A stretch of DNA of 64,000 nucleotides from Dyadobacter flavalbus (GCF_006149045.1 NZ_VBSN01000049.1:310001-374000); one strand, 5' to 3'; numbered from the stretch's first letter, positions 37,486 through 46,263 are shown. The notes: generated from the letters alone by a model not told the origin. A program made the numbers and translations.

Positions 37486-39228
37486 TTAAGCATCGAATTC
37501 TTTGGGTTGTGTAAAGTCGGTCTCGCTTTCTTTCGTGTCACCGGTTTCAGCCTGCTCGCCCTCCTTCTCGATATTATCGGCCTCGCTTTTCGCATCGTCA
37601 CTGATTTTTTTGCCCTCGGCCAGTTCTGACGCGGCATCCCCCTTCGCATTCTTGATAGCAGTGCTGTAGGTTACATCCACTTTAATCTTCAGGCCGCCAA
37701 AATCCAGCGTAATGGAATCGAGCAGGCCCGGCAGTTCCTCAGCTGATGCCGAGTCAAGGCTCGTCAGGTCACTATCGATCGCGTCATCTTCATTATCGAG
37801 GTCTTTGTTGTTCACGCCTGCATCCAGTGCCCCCTGCAATTCTTCTTCCATGGCTTCACCCTCGTCTTCCAGTTCAGCCTTTTTATCCTGTTTAAGCTGT
37901 TCCTGGATCTCTGCCTGAGTGGCTTTCATGCTTTCCAGCAGATCCTGGTTAAGTTTGTACTCGGACTGGATTTTGTCGAGCATGGCCTGCATTCTTGTTT
38001 CGACCGGCGTCATCTCCGTTTTAACATCGGTTTTTGCATCCTGAACCTGCTGCGGTGTCAACTCCACATCATCTGGACTGTCGAGTCCCTGCTGGTCGGC
38101 CGTTTCCACTTTCTTGTCAAACAGTTTGTCTTTGAGCGCTTTGGCATACTTCTCAATCACCTCGACGCCCATTACGAGCCCGATAAAGGTAGAGAAAAGG
38201 GCCAGGTAGCCTGCTGCATTTTTAGGGTGCAGAAGCGAGTACAAACCGGACCAGTCGCCATCCGGGTTCTGAGTTGCTTTGGTTTCATAACCCAGCACTT
38301 TGGCATTGTTGATTGTGCCAGTCAGGATCGGAATGATCGTGTTGTCAGTTGCTACCTTGGTCAATGTGCTTTTCAAAGCAAACAGTCCGCTCAGCGCGAT
38401 CGCCGGCACATCCGAGGTTTTGTCGTCCACAAACATGCCGTTGACGAAATACAATGGTTTGGTTGCGTTACTGGCATCCGTGAATGTGAACGAGAAGCCC
38501 GGCAGACTTTTGTCGACCGAAGCGGCAGCCGGAACGGTTATCGTGATTGATCCTTCATAGGTGACATTGGACCCATCGCTGGAATAGAAGTACAGCGTTT
38601 TGCTAGGCTGGTAGCCGGTCCATACAAACGGGTAGGTCTTGTAATAAGTGCTTACGGTTGTAATCGCATCCAGCGTAACACTTTGAAAACCGTTTGTTGC
38701 CGCAAAAAACCTGGTTACCGCATCATCAACATCTGTGTCGGAACTGGCTGCATTCTGCGCGGCCTGCATGGCTGCGGCATAGTTCTGAGCCAGCGTCGAT
38801 GTGGGATTGGCCATGATCGTTTGCAGGAACTGCTCGGTTTGCGTCATTACGGCCGCATCGTCGTCTGTGACGGTAACCGGCGCAAAGTCCTGCGTTTTGA
38901 ATGCGAGCAGTGAACCTTTGATTTTTACCGGAAAAAGGTTGGACGGCATCGCATAGATAATACTGTACGCCTTCGAGTAGGTAGGCGTGCCATTGTTATC
39001 GTGGGTGTCGTCGAGCACAATGGTGCCGGTGCCTTTTGCCGGGATCGATTTCTGGCCGTCGGCAGTTGTGTACTGCGTCAGGTTTTGTTCGTAGGCCATC
39101 TGGCTGTCGTCCGTACCCACACCGTCCAGCATGGTGATTGCAACGGACGAGCTGTTGGTGATGGAGAGGTTTTTATTGATCGCAGGGGTAGTACCCAGCA
39201 AGGTTGGAGATGCTGTTGATTGTGACAT
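37486..39228 (-). CDS. Paralogue A of an unknown family: beta ectodomain, one membrane segment, acidic tail
   Basis: 580 aa. Residues 20-110 look like an Ig-type beta domain (LSITNSSSVAITMLDG). A helical stretch (DDDAAVMTQTEQFLQTIMANPTS) and a second beta domain follow, with marker motifs YYKTYPFVWTGYQPSK, DKSLPGF, LYFVNGMFVDD and LSGLFALKS. One hydrophobic segment lies near 335-355 (LALFSTFIGLVMGV), flanked on its C-terminal side by KALKDKLFDKK. The last 200 residues are strongly acidic and coiled-coil-like. No signal peptide and no known family. It shares this layout with the genes at 39267 and 41777. Confidence 0.85.
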   Translation of the reverse strand: MSQSTASPTLLGTTPAINKNLSITNSSSVAITMLDGVGTDDSQMAYEQNLTQYTTADGQKSIPAKGTGTIVLDDTHDNNGTPTYSKAYSIIYAMPSNLFPVKIKGSLLAFKTQDFAPVTVTDDDAAVMTQTEQFLQTIMANPTSTLAQNYAAAMQAAQNAASSDTDVDDAVTRFFAATNGFQSVTLDAITTVSTYYKTYPFVWTGYQPSKTLYFYSSDGSNVTYEGSITITVPAAASVDKSLPGFSFTFTDASNATKPLYFVNGMFVDDKTSDVPAIALSGLFALKSTLTKVATDNTIIPILTGTINNAKVLGYETKATQNPDGDWSGLYSLLHPKNAAGYLALFSTFIGLVMGVEVIEKYAKALKDKLFDKKVETADQQGLDSPDDVELTPQQVQDAKTDVKTEMTPVETRMQAMLDKIQSEYKLNQDLLESMKATQAEIQEQLKQDKKAELEDEGEAMEEELQGALDAGVNNKDLDNEDDAIDSDLTSLDSASAEELPGLLDSITLDFGGLKIKVDVTYSTAIKNAKGDAASELAEGKKISDDAKSEADNIEKEGEQAETGDTKESETDFTQPKEFDA

Positions 39229-39266
39229 TTTATTACGTTTTTTGTATTACAGTTTAAAAATTCCTA

Positions 39267-40940
39267 TCAGCGTTCATTTTGGCCGGCTTCTTCCAAATTC
39301 GCTTCAACGGCCTCACGCTGCTCCCTTTCGGCATTTTCTCTTGCATCTGCCATTTCTTCGGCCCGGGTCGTATAATCAAGCGCGACGTCACGTGCCGCAT
39401 CCAGGCCCTGGCTGTTTTGGTCATTGATCTTGCGTACATTTGCCTGCTGTATACCCTGCAAAGTGTAAGTGTTCTGGCGTAGTATATTAGATACCTGCCC
39501 TATTTCAGGTAAAAGCTGCTCATACGGCAATTCCAGTCTTGTAGCCAGCAGATCAAGCGAATCAGCTACGGGCTGCACTGCATTTCCATTCAGCGCTGCT
39601 ACTTTCTCGAGATACAGGGATTGGTTGTTCAGGAGTTCAGTTAGCGTAATACGTTCTTTTTCAATTGCGATCCGTTTGTTGCGGGCAGCAACGCGCACCT
39701 GCACACTGGGTATTTCGTCAGGTTGAGGAATCTCTGCTCCCAACGCGTCAGGAGCATTTGCAGGCACCGGCGGGCGCAGCTCATTGATCCGGCGCAAAAC
39801 AGTTGTCATATCCTGACCAATCTTATTCTTTATTTCTGTCAGCGCCGTTTCGATTTTTTCCTGATCGGACGGTATATCATTCTTCCAGTTTTTATATGCA
39901 GTCTTGATTTTATATCCGATGACAATCAGGAATTCCAAACCGATTGCCAGCCCGATCACATAGGCGAATACGTCGCAATAATCCCGAAAGTTGTCAAATT
40001 GCATCAGATCGTAAAATCCAGCGTCCTGATCCTTGGGGTCCGGTTCCTTGTCGCTGATCCCGAACATCTTATTTCCATTAACAACGCCCATAAAGCAACT
40101 TACCATTTTGTCATCACTGCTCCGCTGAGTCAGTTCACCCAAAATCCGGAATGAACCGGCAAGCATGATTTTGGGCGTCTGATTGTCTGCACTGTCGACA
40201 AACATTCCGTTATGATAGATAAGCTTGGTGCCATCGTATTCGGCCGTGAAGTCCGGCAACGCTTTATCATAATTCATGGGGGAAGTCCCGGTGTAGTTCA
40301 ATTCAAACTTTGCAACGGGCTTACCTGTCTTTTGATCAATCTCATAGAAGTTGTAAGTTTTGCTGTCCTGATAATCCAGCCAACCAAAAGGATAGACTTT
40401 ATAGTAGCTGCTGACAACGACGACCGATTCGGACGTAACGTTTTTAAAATCAGTAGTCGTTTTGAACCAGGCATCGGTTTTTGTCTGGTCCTGCAATTGC
40501 AATACGTCCGCATATCCCGTTCCAAGCTCCGAAGTGGGAAATGACTCTACGGTCCGCTTGAACGTCTCTGTTGCAGTATAGATTTTAGCATCACTTTCGG
40601 TTACCTCTGTCTGGGCAAATGAGCCCGGATTGCCGGCCATAGCGAGCGTCACAACCTTCACAGGAAACAAAGTGCGCGCTTCGGCGATAATCATCAGATA
40701 GTCCAGGCCGGCCTTGGTATCTTTATCGGTATGCACTTCTGTCAGAAGTATCTCAACGGTCTTGCCATTAGGTATGATTGTTTGGGTCTGGGTAACCCCG
40801 CTGATTTGATAGAGGAGCGTCTTTAAGGAAAGGCCATAAAAATGTTCTGCCGGCAGCGTTACATCAGCATATGCGTCCAGGACAATCAGGTCTTTTCCAC
40901 TGCTGTTTTTTACAGACCAGGTTTTACTTAAATCAGGCAT
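39267..40940 (-). CDS. Paralogue B of the same unknown family (most divergent)
   Basis: 557 aa with the layout of the proteins at 37486 and 41777: Ig-like start (WSVKNSSGKDLIVLDAY), helical stretch, second beta domain with YYKVYPFGWLDYQDSK, DKALPDF, LIYHNGMFVDS and LAGSFRILGEL, a membrane segment near 325-350 (FAYVIGLAIGLEFLIVIGYKIK), and a helical tail. The tail differs from the others: it is less acidic, richer in Gln/Arg and probably forms a long coiled coil. It is separated from the multi-TM gene upstream by 60 nt and from paralogue A downstream by 38 nt. Confidence 0.85.
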   Translation of the reverse strand: MPDLSKTWSVKNSSGKDLIVLDAYADVTLPAEHFYGLSLKTLLYQISGVTQTQTIIPNGKTVEILLTEVHTDKDTKAGLDYLMIIAEARTLFPVKVVTLAMAGNPGSFAQTEVTESDAKIYTATETFKRTVESFPTSELGTGYADVLQLQDQTKTDAWFKTTTDFKNVTSESVVVVSSYYKVYPFGWLDYQDSKTYNFYEIDQKTGKPVAKFELNYTGTSPMNYDKALPDFTAEYDGTKLIYHNGMFVDSADNQTPKIMLAGSFRILGELTQRSSDDKMVSCFMGVVNGNKMFGISDKEPDPKDQDAGFYDLMQFDNFRDYCDVFAYVIGLAIGLEFLIVIGYKIKTAYKNWKNDIPSDQEKIETALTEIKNKIGQDMTTVLRRINELRPPVPANAPDALGAEIPQPDEIPSVQVRVAARNKRIAIEKERITLTELLNNQSLYLEKVAALNGNAVQPVADSLDLLATRLELPYEQLLPEIGQVSNILRQNTYTLQGIQQANVRKINDQNSQGLDAARDVALDYTTRAEEMADARENAEREQREAVEANLEEAGQNER

Positions 40941-41000
40941 GATTTCTCTTTTTTAAAGTTTGAATAGATTGTTATTTGAATTTTTCAGGTCATGCACTGC

Positions 41001-41774
41001 TCAGCTGACGAGTTGTGGCGCAGCTGCGGGTGCCGGCGCGGCAGGCTGGCTTTCTGGTGCGCTTTGCGGAATTTGCTGCGCGGGCGGACTGTTTTCCTGG
41101 CTTTTCAACGTCAGGTAAGTCGCGCTGCTGATGCCGGTCAGTGCAAGCAATGTGTCGCTTAGTTCGGGAAGTTCGCAACCTGTCCTGATCTCGGAAACTT
41201 TGTAGAGATAAACAGTAATTGCAATAATGGTCCAGGCAAAATTCTGAAACCGGTGCAGGCTGATCCCATTGTCGTCAGATAAAATATCCACGAAAAAACC
41301 CTGCGACGGCGTATTCTGGTGGCGGTCGCGGTTGTCGTTCATTTCATTTTTATCAATAATCGTCGAGGCCACAGCGGTTCCTGCGAAAATTCCCATGAGC
41401 ACCAGCGCCGTTTTGTTGATCGTTCCGACGGCACAGTCGCCTTTGATCAGTGACAGGTAAATGTAAACCGACGATATAATCACCGTCCATAGTCCAAACT
41501 GCACTTTGGTCAGGCTGAAGGGCGCGGTTTTGTCCAGTGGCATCCACTTACGCGTCTGCTGTAACTGGGCGGCATTCGCATTGAAGGCGGCCAGGTCACT
41601 GATTTCGTCCCGGATCAGGTTGCTGTACCTGGCAAGTCCCAGGAACAGAAGGCTGATAAGTCCGATGACTGAATAAGCGATGATATGGCGATCGTCATAG
41701 CCTGCAATGCTGCTGCAACCGGTCATGGATATACCGCAGGCCATCAGGCCCAGAATTTTGATTCGATTTTTCAT
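41001..41774 (-). CDS. Lipobox-bearing multi-TM protein with an internal duplication
   Basis: 257 aa. The N-terminus is a lipoprotein-type signal (lipobox SMTGC, Cys20), followed by about five hydrophobic helices. Two related halves are visible: VQFGLWTVIISSVYIYLSL with ALVLMGIFAGTAVASTIID, and RFQNFAWTIIAITVYLYKV with LLALTGISSATYLTL. Between them is GFFVDILSDDNGISLHRFQ, a linker I associate with a widespread bacterial family of unknown function. The C-terminus is Pro/Ala/Gln-rich. I chose the ATG at MKNRIKIL, 2 nt after the stop of the paralogue C gene, in place of the GTG two codons earlier. Function unknown. Confidence 0.78.
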   Translation of the reverse strand: MKNRIKILGLMACGISMTGCSSIAGYDDRHIIAYSVIGLISLLFLGLARYSNLIRDEISDLAAFNANAAQLQQTRKWMPLDKTAPFSLTKVQFGLWTVIISSVYIYLSLIKGDCAVGTINKTALVLMGIFAGTAVASTIIDKNEMNDNRDRHQNTPSQGFFVDILSDDNGISLHRFQNFAWTIIAITVYLYKVSEIRTGCELPELSDTLLALTGISSATYLTLKSQENSPPAQQIPQSAPESQPAAPAPAAAPQLVS

Positions 41775-41776
41775 AA

Positions 41777-43501
41777 TCACTCTGCCATTTTATCGTTTTC
41801 GGTAAATTCTGTATCCTTGGTATCACCAGTCTCTTCCTCTTCCTTCTCTTTTTCAATATTGTCTTCTTCGGCTTCCATCTCTTTGAGCTCGTTGCTGACC
41901 TCGGTCAACTCCGTCTTTGCATCACCTTCTGCCTCTGAAAGCGCTTTCTTGTAATTGGCGTCCACATCAGCCTTCACTTCATCCATGGATGGCTGCTCGG
42001 TCTGCAGTACGCCGGCAAGCTCTTCCGGAGTCGCCGCATCGATTTTTTCAAGCGCGCTTTCGATGGTATCTTCGTCATCCTGAAGTTCGGTGCTGTTTAC
42101 GCCGGCATCCAGCTCCTCGCCCAGTTCCGTCTGGATAGTCCCGGCCTCATCTTCAAAAAGGTTTTTTTCTTCCTCGTTATACATTTTATCAACTTGCGGC
42201 TCATATTCTTTAAAAAGATCCGCGAGTTCGCCGTCCAGCCCGAAATCGGCCTGTACATCATCCAGCTGTTTCTGCAGCTTTTCTTTCAAGGGCGCGGTGT
42301 CCGATTCGGCTTCTGATTTTAATTCGGCAAGCTTTTCTCCGGTCAGCAATTCCGAAAAGTCAGGATCATCTGATTCCGAAGATTCTTTGACAGACTCTTT
42401 GTATTCTTCGATTTTTTCCTTGATTGCCGTTACGACGCTGGCGCCCAGCGCCAGCGCAAAGGAAAGCCCGAGCCATGAGCCGATGGCAATTAAAAATATA
42501 TCGAAGCCGTCAAGCCCGGAATGAGGGCCGCTGCCATCCGTGCCGTTACTTGCAGTTGCTACGTTGTCAGCAGCATATCCCAGCACCTTTTTATTGCTGA
42601 TCACGCCTGTCAGTACGGGAACTATGGCATTGTCTGCCGCCACCCGCGTAATAGTGCTTTTCAACATAAAAGTCCCTGACAGGCAAATGTCCGCAGTTCC
42701 ACTTTTGCTGTCTACAAACTGACCGTTGATAAAATACAGCGGCTTCGATGCTCCGGCCGGGTCTGTGAAGGTCAGCCCGTATCCCGGCAGACTTTTATCA
42801 GCCGATGCAACAGCAGGCAAAGTTATGGTGACGGAGCCGGCATAATCTGCAGTGTTCTTGTCGTTGCTGCAATACAGGTCATGCTTCATGCTGGGCTGGT
42901 ATGCTGCCCATACATTCGGAAACTGGGTGTAGTATGTTCCGACGGCGGAAATTGCTTCCATGCTGACTTTCGGATAGCTGGTCGGCGCGAAAAACCGGGC
43001 GAAAGCCGAGTCAATATCCGTGTCTGTGCCGGTCGCATTGCGGGTATCCTGCAACAGTTGCGCATAATTCCTGGCGAGTGACGATGTCGGGTATGCCGTA
43101 ATGGTCTGAAGAAACCTTTCCGCCTGCGCCATGGCAGCAGCATCGTCGTCCGTAACGGTAACCGGATCATATGCACCGGAACGGTAAGAAGGTGCGGAAC
43201 CTGTGATTTTAACAGGAAAAAGATTGGACGATCTGGCAAAAATGGTGGTGTAAACCTGCGAATAGGAAGGCCCAATTCCCGTTGTATCCAGCGCGACAGT
43301 CGCCGTACTTCCCGCCGGAAGGCTTTTCCGGCCATTCGTATCAGTCATCAAGGTGAGATTTTCTTCATAGGCATGAAGGCCCGGGTCCTCCGAAGCGCTG
43401 TTCAACAGGACTATCTCAGCGGACGAACTGTTGGTGATCGAAAGCGTTTTGACGATAGGAATGCTTCCCACCTGCATGGCGGATGTATTGGTTTCAGACA
43501 T
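41777..43501 (-). CDS. Paralogue C of the same unknown family
   Basis: 574 aa. Close to paralogue A throughout the N-terminal 320 residues (LSITNSSSAEIVLLN, YYTQFPNVWAAYQPS, DKSLPGYGLTFTD, LYFINGQFVDS, LSGTFMLKSTITR, ISNKKVLGYA). A membrane segment lies near 340-360 (IFLIAIGSWLGLSFALALGASVV), then a basic stretch and an extremely acidic Glu/Asp-rich coiled-coil tail of about 200 residues. No signal peptide. Its stop is 2 nt before the start of the multi-TM lipoprotein gene, indicating coupling. Function unknown. Confidence 0.85.
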   Translation of the reverse strand: MSETNTSAMQVGSIPIVKTLSITNSSSAEIVLLNSASEDPGLHAYEENLTLMTDTNGRKSLPAGSTATVALDTTGIGPSYSQVYTTIFARSSNLFPVKITGSAPSYRSGAYDPVTVTDDDAAAMAQAERFLQTITAYPTSSLARNYAQLLQDTRNATGTDTDIDSAFARFFAPTSYPKVSMEAISAVGTYYTQFPNVWAAYQPSMKHDLYCSNDKNTADYAGSVTITLPAVASADKSLPGYGLTFTDPAGASKPLYFINGQFVDSKSGTADICLSGTFMLKSTITRVAADNAIVPVLTGVISNKKVLGYAADNVATASNGTDGSGPHSGLDGFDIFLIAIGSWLGLSFALALGASVVTAIKEKIEEYKESVKESSESDDPDFSELLTGEKLAELKSEAESDTAPLKEKLQKQLDDVQADFGLDGELADLFKEYEPQVDKMYNEEEKNLFEDEAGTIQTELGEELDAGVNSTELQDDEDTIESALEKIDAATPEELAGVLQTEQPSMDEVKADVDANYKKALSEAEGDAKTELTEVSNELKEMEAEEDNIEKEKEEEETGDTKDTEFTENDKMAE

Positions 43502-43538
43502 TTTATAAGGGATGTTATGTGGTTAATTAGAGGAAATA

Positions 43539-44159
43539 TCAGGTTTGCGTCACTGCGGGCTGCGTTGCATTTACTGGCAGCAATGCCGCCGCACCCTGAA
43601 TATACCGGTGCAGGCGGTCGGGCAACCCGTTGTACCCGCCGTTAACGCCCTTTGTTATACGTTTAAAAAATTCGAGGTTCGCGCCGGAATCAACGGGTTG
43701 TTTTGAATTGATTTTGTCGGCAAATGCATTCAGCCCGGCGCGGTCCCAGAACCAGCCCGCACTCAGCGCGGCATATCTGAGCTGATCCGGACTGCAGAGG
43801 GTTATGTTTTTACCGCCAAGCAGCTGCGGATGCGTTATAAAATCGGCTTGCAGCGCCTCGCTGACCAGGCGGTAGTTGTTGCGGCCCGTGATCTGGATCA
43901 GTCCGCGGCCTTTGAATCGGACCCCATCGCCCGGCTGGGTATTTCCCAATGATTCGCGGCCTTCGTAAGCCGCACCGGTTGCGAGCTCTTCGGTATAAAA
44001 CAATCCCCCGCTTTCATGCGCCACCTGCGCCATAAAACACAGTTGCCGCTCGGGCGTATTGATCCCGTACCGCTCGAACGCCGCGCTTATATAAGGCAAA
44101 AAAATCCTGGCATTGGCCGCAGTGGAGCATGCCACGGCCTGTAATTGTGAACTGGTCAT
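43539..44159 (-). CDS. GH19 chitinase/endolysin-like enzyme without signal peptide
   Basis: 206 aa from the ATG at MTSSQLQAV; a longer frame runs through the DUF4239 gene and is rejected. GH19 fold marks: AQVAHESGGLFYTEEL (Glu49 and Glu57 or Glu58 as the likely acid/base pair), RFKGRGLIQITGRNNY (81-96) and an AGWFWDRAGLNAFAD stretch with a later KGVNGGYNGLPDR. These match the GH19 enzymes that phages use as peptidoglycan-cutting endolysins as well as bacterial chitinases. No export signal, so access to the wall would need a membrane hole, as for phage endolysins. It lies 14 nt after the 4-TM DUF4239 gene. Confidence 0.9.
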   Translation of the reverse strand: MTSSQLQAVACSTAANARIFLPYISAAFERYGINTPERQLCFMAQVAHESGGLFYTEELATGAAYEGRESLGNTQPGDGVRFKGRGLIQITGRNNYRLVSEALQADFITHPQLLGGKNITLCSPDQLRYAALSAGWFWDRAGLNAFADKINSKQPVDSGANLEFFKRITKGVNGGYNGLPDRLHRYIQGAAALLPVNATQPAVTQT

Positions 44160-44173
44160 ACAATGGGTAAGGA

Positions 44174-44983
44174 TTATAAATTGACAGCGTAATATTGTTC
44201 GAGGTTCATCAGCACATTGGCATAGGGCTGCCGGCTTACCTGGATCACTTTTCCAAACGGACGGTCGAGGGTATAAATCAGGAACATGCACATGGCCAGA
44301 TAGCCGGTGAAAAAGCCCAGACTGACCCTTTTGATCCTGCCTGAAGGTGCTGTAAGAAAATAGGAAAACACGATCAGCATCATGCTGCCCACCTGCAGTG
44401 TAAACCAAACCAGGTCCGGAATGTGCGATTTGGCATAACCCAGCCGTTTTCTCCTGAGATCGCTGATGCTGCTCAGTTCCTGGTCCACCACCGTATAAAT
44501 ATTTTCTTCCCGCTTGCTCGAAGGCTCCACGCGCAGCAGCGCCAGCCGCAGGCTGGGGATTGCACTCGGGCGCTCGGGGACGTTCCTGCCATTCATTTGC
44601 CACTCTTCCTGTAAAACCTGTCTGCAATAGGTGATCATGGCTGTTTTCATGGAGATTTGCATGTCCGCGGGCAGGGTACCCGTATGTGCCATAATCCCGT
44701 TCAGCTTATCCGTTTCTTCTTCGATGGTCTTGCTCAGGTCATCATAATCGTCCCACACTGCAACGATTACAAAGGCCAGGATCAATGAATAGATCAGTCC
44801 TATGGTGCTGAACATGATTCCGGTAAGGTCATTGTCGACAACATCCAGGTGTAATCTGAAAAACTTTTCGAAGAGGGTCAGGCCGATCTGGCCCAGCACC
44901 ACACATAAAAGCACAAAAAGCAGGCAAAGTACAGGAGCAGGCAGCCATCCGGCCACTTGCGTTTCTAAGATATAGCTAACCAT
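44174..44983 (-). CDS. DUF4239 (bestrophin-like) four-helix membrane protein
   Basis: 269 aa. Two N-terminal helices (about 15-38, 50-74) and two C-terminal helices (about 190-212, 222-240) flank a soluble middle part. DUF4239 marks are FSTIGLIYSLILAFVIVAVWDDYDDL and the ILxFVI-W pattern. These proteins resemble bestrophin anion channels in outline. In this setting, directly upstream of a signal-less cell-wall hydrolase, it could act as a holin-like pore, but that is inference. Starts 5 nt after the small helical gene. Confidence 0.88.
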   Translation of the reverse strand: MVSYILETQVAGWLPAPVLCLLFVLLCVVLGQIGLTLFEKFFRLHLDVVDNDLTGIMFSTIGLIYSLILAFVIVAVWDDYDDLSKTIEEETDKLNGIMAHTGTLPADMQISMKTAMITYCRQVLQEEWQMNGRNVPERPSAIPSLRLALLRVEPSSKREENIYTVVDQELSSISDLRRKRLGYAKSHIPDLVWFTLQVGSMMLIVFSYFLTAPSGRIKRVSLGFFTGYLAMCMFLIYTLDRPFGKVIQVSRQPYANVLMNLEQYYAVNL

Positions 44984-44988
44984 GGTGG

Positions 44989-45324
44989 CTATACTTTAAC
45001 GGAACCGGTAACCGTACTGATGATCATATTAATCAGTCCATTGCGGAATTTGTCGATCTGCACCGCTGCAAGCCCCGCCTCTTTCAGGCTCGTCAGTTCA
45101 TCGAGAGCCGTTTCTTCCTGCAGCAGGAACTGAAGGTCTTCCTTGGTTAGCGCGCCGGTTTCCACCTCGACCGCCCAGCGCTGAAGGTTTGTCTTAATAT
45201 CCTGCAAGGCATTTTTTCCGTCTTTGGTCGCCTGGCTGACGTAGCTGTTCAGCGATTCTTTGGCGACAGTCTCCACACCACTTTTCAGACTGTCGTAGAG
45301 CTGGTTAAAATCAATAGCATTCAT
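44989..45324 (-). CDS. Small helical protein of unknown function
   Basis: 111 aa, mostly amphipathic helix, no signal peptide. The N-terminal half resembles a coiled coil (VETVAKESLNSYVSQATKDGKNALQDIKTNLQRW); the C-terminus (LINMIISTVTGSVKV) is moderately hydrophobic. No family recognised. Fixed between the lipoprotein and DUF4239 genes with short spacers, so probably a dedicated partner. Confidence 0.75.
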   Translation of the reverse strand: MNAIDFNQLYDSLKSGVETVAKESLNSYVSQATKDGKNALQDIKTNLQRWAVEVETGALTKEDLQFLLQEETALDELTSLKEAGLAAVQIDKFRNGLINMIISTVTGSVKV

Positions 45325-45357
45325 TTTTATAGCTGGTTTTATAAGAACCTGAAGGGA

Positions 45358-45798
45358 TTAATTGGCAACCTGTTTGATCTTGCCGCTTTCAAGCTGGGAA
45401 ATCTGGTCAAATGATTCGCTTACAAGCTGTTGCGACTCCTTGATAAATGCGGGATCGAGTGTTTTTTCCGCTTGCCATCGTTTGATAAATCCGCCGAATG
45501 AATGCCCGCTTGAATCACGGACCACAAGCCACATCTTTTCGGAAATGACATTTTTTGGACGGTTCTTTTCGTACTCGTACATCTTATCAATGGCTGTCTT
45601 GACTTTATTCACTTCGTCCAGGTGATTGTCGAATGGCTGAGTGGCAGTGGCCATGAGGTTTACGGCATCCACTTTTAACGAAGTGGCCTGTGCATACGAA
45701 TACTGGTCAAATCTGGAAATCGTAGAGCAGCCGGTGCCTGCCAGCATTAAAACCGGAATGCAAAAAGCCCCCAGTTTTGCCGGAACAAAATTTTTCAT
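45358..45798 (-). CDS. First gene of the 11-gene operon: small lipoprotein
   Basis: 146 aa. A signal peptide with lipobox LAGTGC (Cys24) begins the protein. The mature part is helical and charged (YAQATSLKVDAVNLMATATQ, KTAIDKMYEYEKNRPKN), with a short beta stretch (MWLVVRDSSGHSFGGFIKRW) near residue 90. It has no named family that I recognise. It is preceded by a strong promoter with the shared operator at 45948, about 110 nt of leader, and followed by ten more genes with spacers of -1 to 76 nt. Confidence 0.82.
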   Translation of the reverse strand: MKNFVPAKLGAFCIPVLMLAGTGCSTISRFDQYSYAQATSLKVDAVNLMATATQPFDNHLDEVNKVKTAIDKMYEYEKNRPKNVISEKMWLVVRDSSGHSFGGFIKRWQAEKTLDPAFIKESQQLVSESFDQISQLESGKIKQVAN

Positions 45799-45914
45799 AC
45801 AGCAAAATGTATTTAAAAAAATTAGAAAAATCTGTGATGAAGTGAACAGAGCAGCGCCAGGCTGTCACCTTGTTTCTTATAGTTACTGATTATGCAATAC
45901 TGTAATTGATGATA

Positions 45915-45946
45915 CAAAAATAATAGTACCAATTCATGTACACAAT
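45915..45946 (-). promoter_or_regulatory. Promoter of the 11-gene operon
   Basis: On the minus strand ATTG (45946-45943), a 20-nt spacer and TATTTTTG (45922-45915), a perfect TAnnTTTG. This gives a leader of about 110 nt before the lipoprotein start. The operator described at 45948 sits directly upstream. Confidence 0.7.
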
Positions 45947-45947
45947 C

Positions 45948-45966
45948 CCCTATTTAGGGTATTTTT
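45948..45966 (-). promoter_or_regulatory. Dyad operator upstream of the operon promoter
   Basis: On the plus strand CCCTATTTAGGGTATTTTT, with the dyad CCCTA/TAGGG. Exactly the same 19 bases occur at 46962-46980 upstream of the response regulator gene, and in both places one base separates it from CAAT, the complement of the -33 ATTG. This placement suits an activator site. Confidence 0.7.
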
Positions 45967-46263
45967 CAATTTATTTTGACAAACAATCCGGCAAATGATT
46001 CCATGCCGTCATGGAAAATAATTAACATTCATGATGAGCCCTGAAGCCTTTTATCAAACATTTGAATTTTAAATAGAAAGTAGGCTTTAAAAGATTTATA
46101 CAGCTGCATTTTTATAAACAGAAATAAACCAGGCGCAGCAAATATGGACTTTGGCAAAATGTAATTGGCATTCAAAAAAAGGCAATAGTACAGGGTTATC
46201 AACAACGTACTATCGATGTAATAACGGAACATTTCATGGATGATTATTCCTATTCATCAAATG

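Larger units (their letters stand above)
45799..46263. other. AT-rich intergenic stretch carrying the operon promoter
   Basis: The left half holds the promoter and operator of the 11-gene operon. The right half (45970-46263) has no convincing coding frame and no clear hairpin terminator for the upstream regulator gene. Confidence 0.6.

Noticed and set aside
37410..37649. Upstream extension of the 931-aa protein by 80 residues
   Set aside because: It overlaps the end of the preceding gene, is an Arg/Lys-rich low-complexity shadow, and the ATG at 37409 starts a domain-like sequence.
44160..44627. N-terminal extension of the GH19 protein
   Set aside because: It overlaps the DUF4239 gene in another frame and has no domain; the ATG at 44159 gives a normal GH19 length.
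32122..45798. Prophage or contractile injection system
   Set aside because: Despite an endolysin-like GH19 enzyme there is no tail, sheath, baseplate, capsid, terminase or integrase gene.
45641..45889. Plus-strand frame of 82 codons over the lipoprotein gene
   Set aside because: It is the shadow of the lipoprotein gene and of its upstream region and has no coding features.
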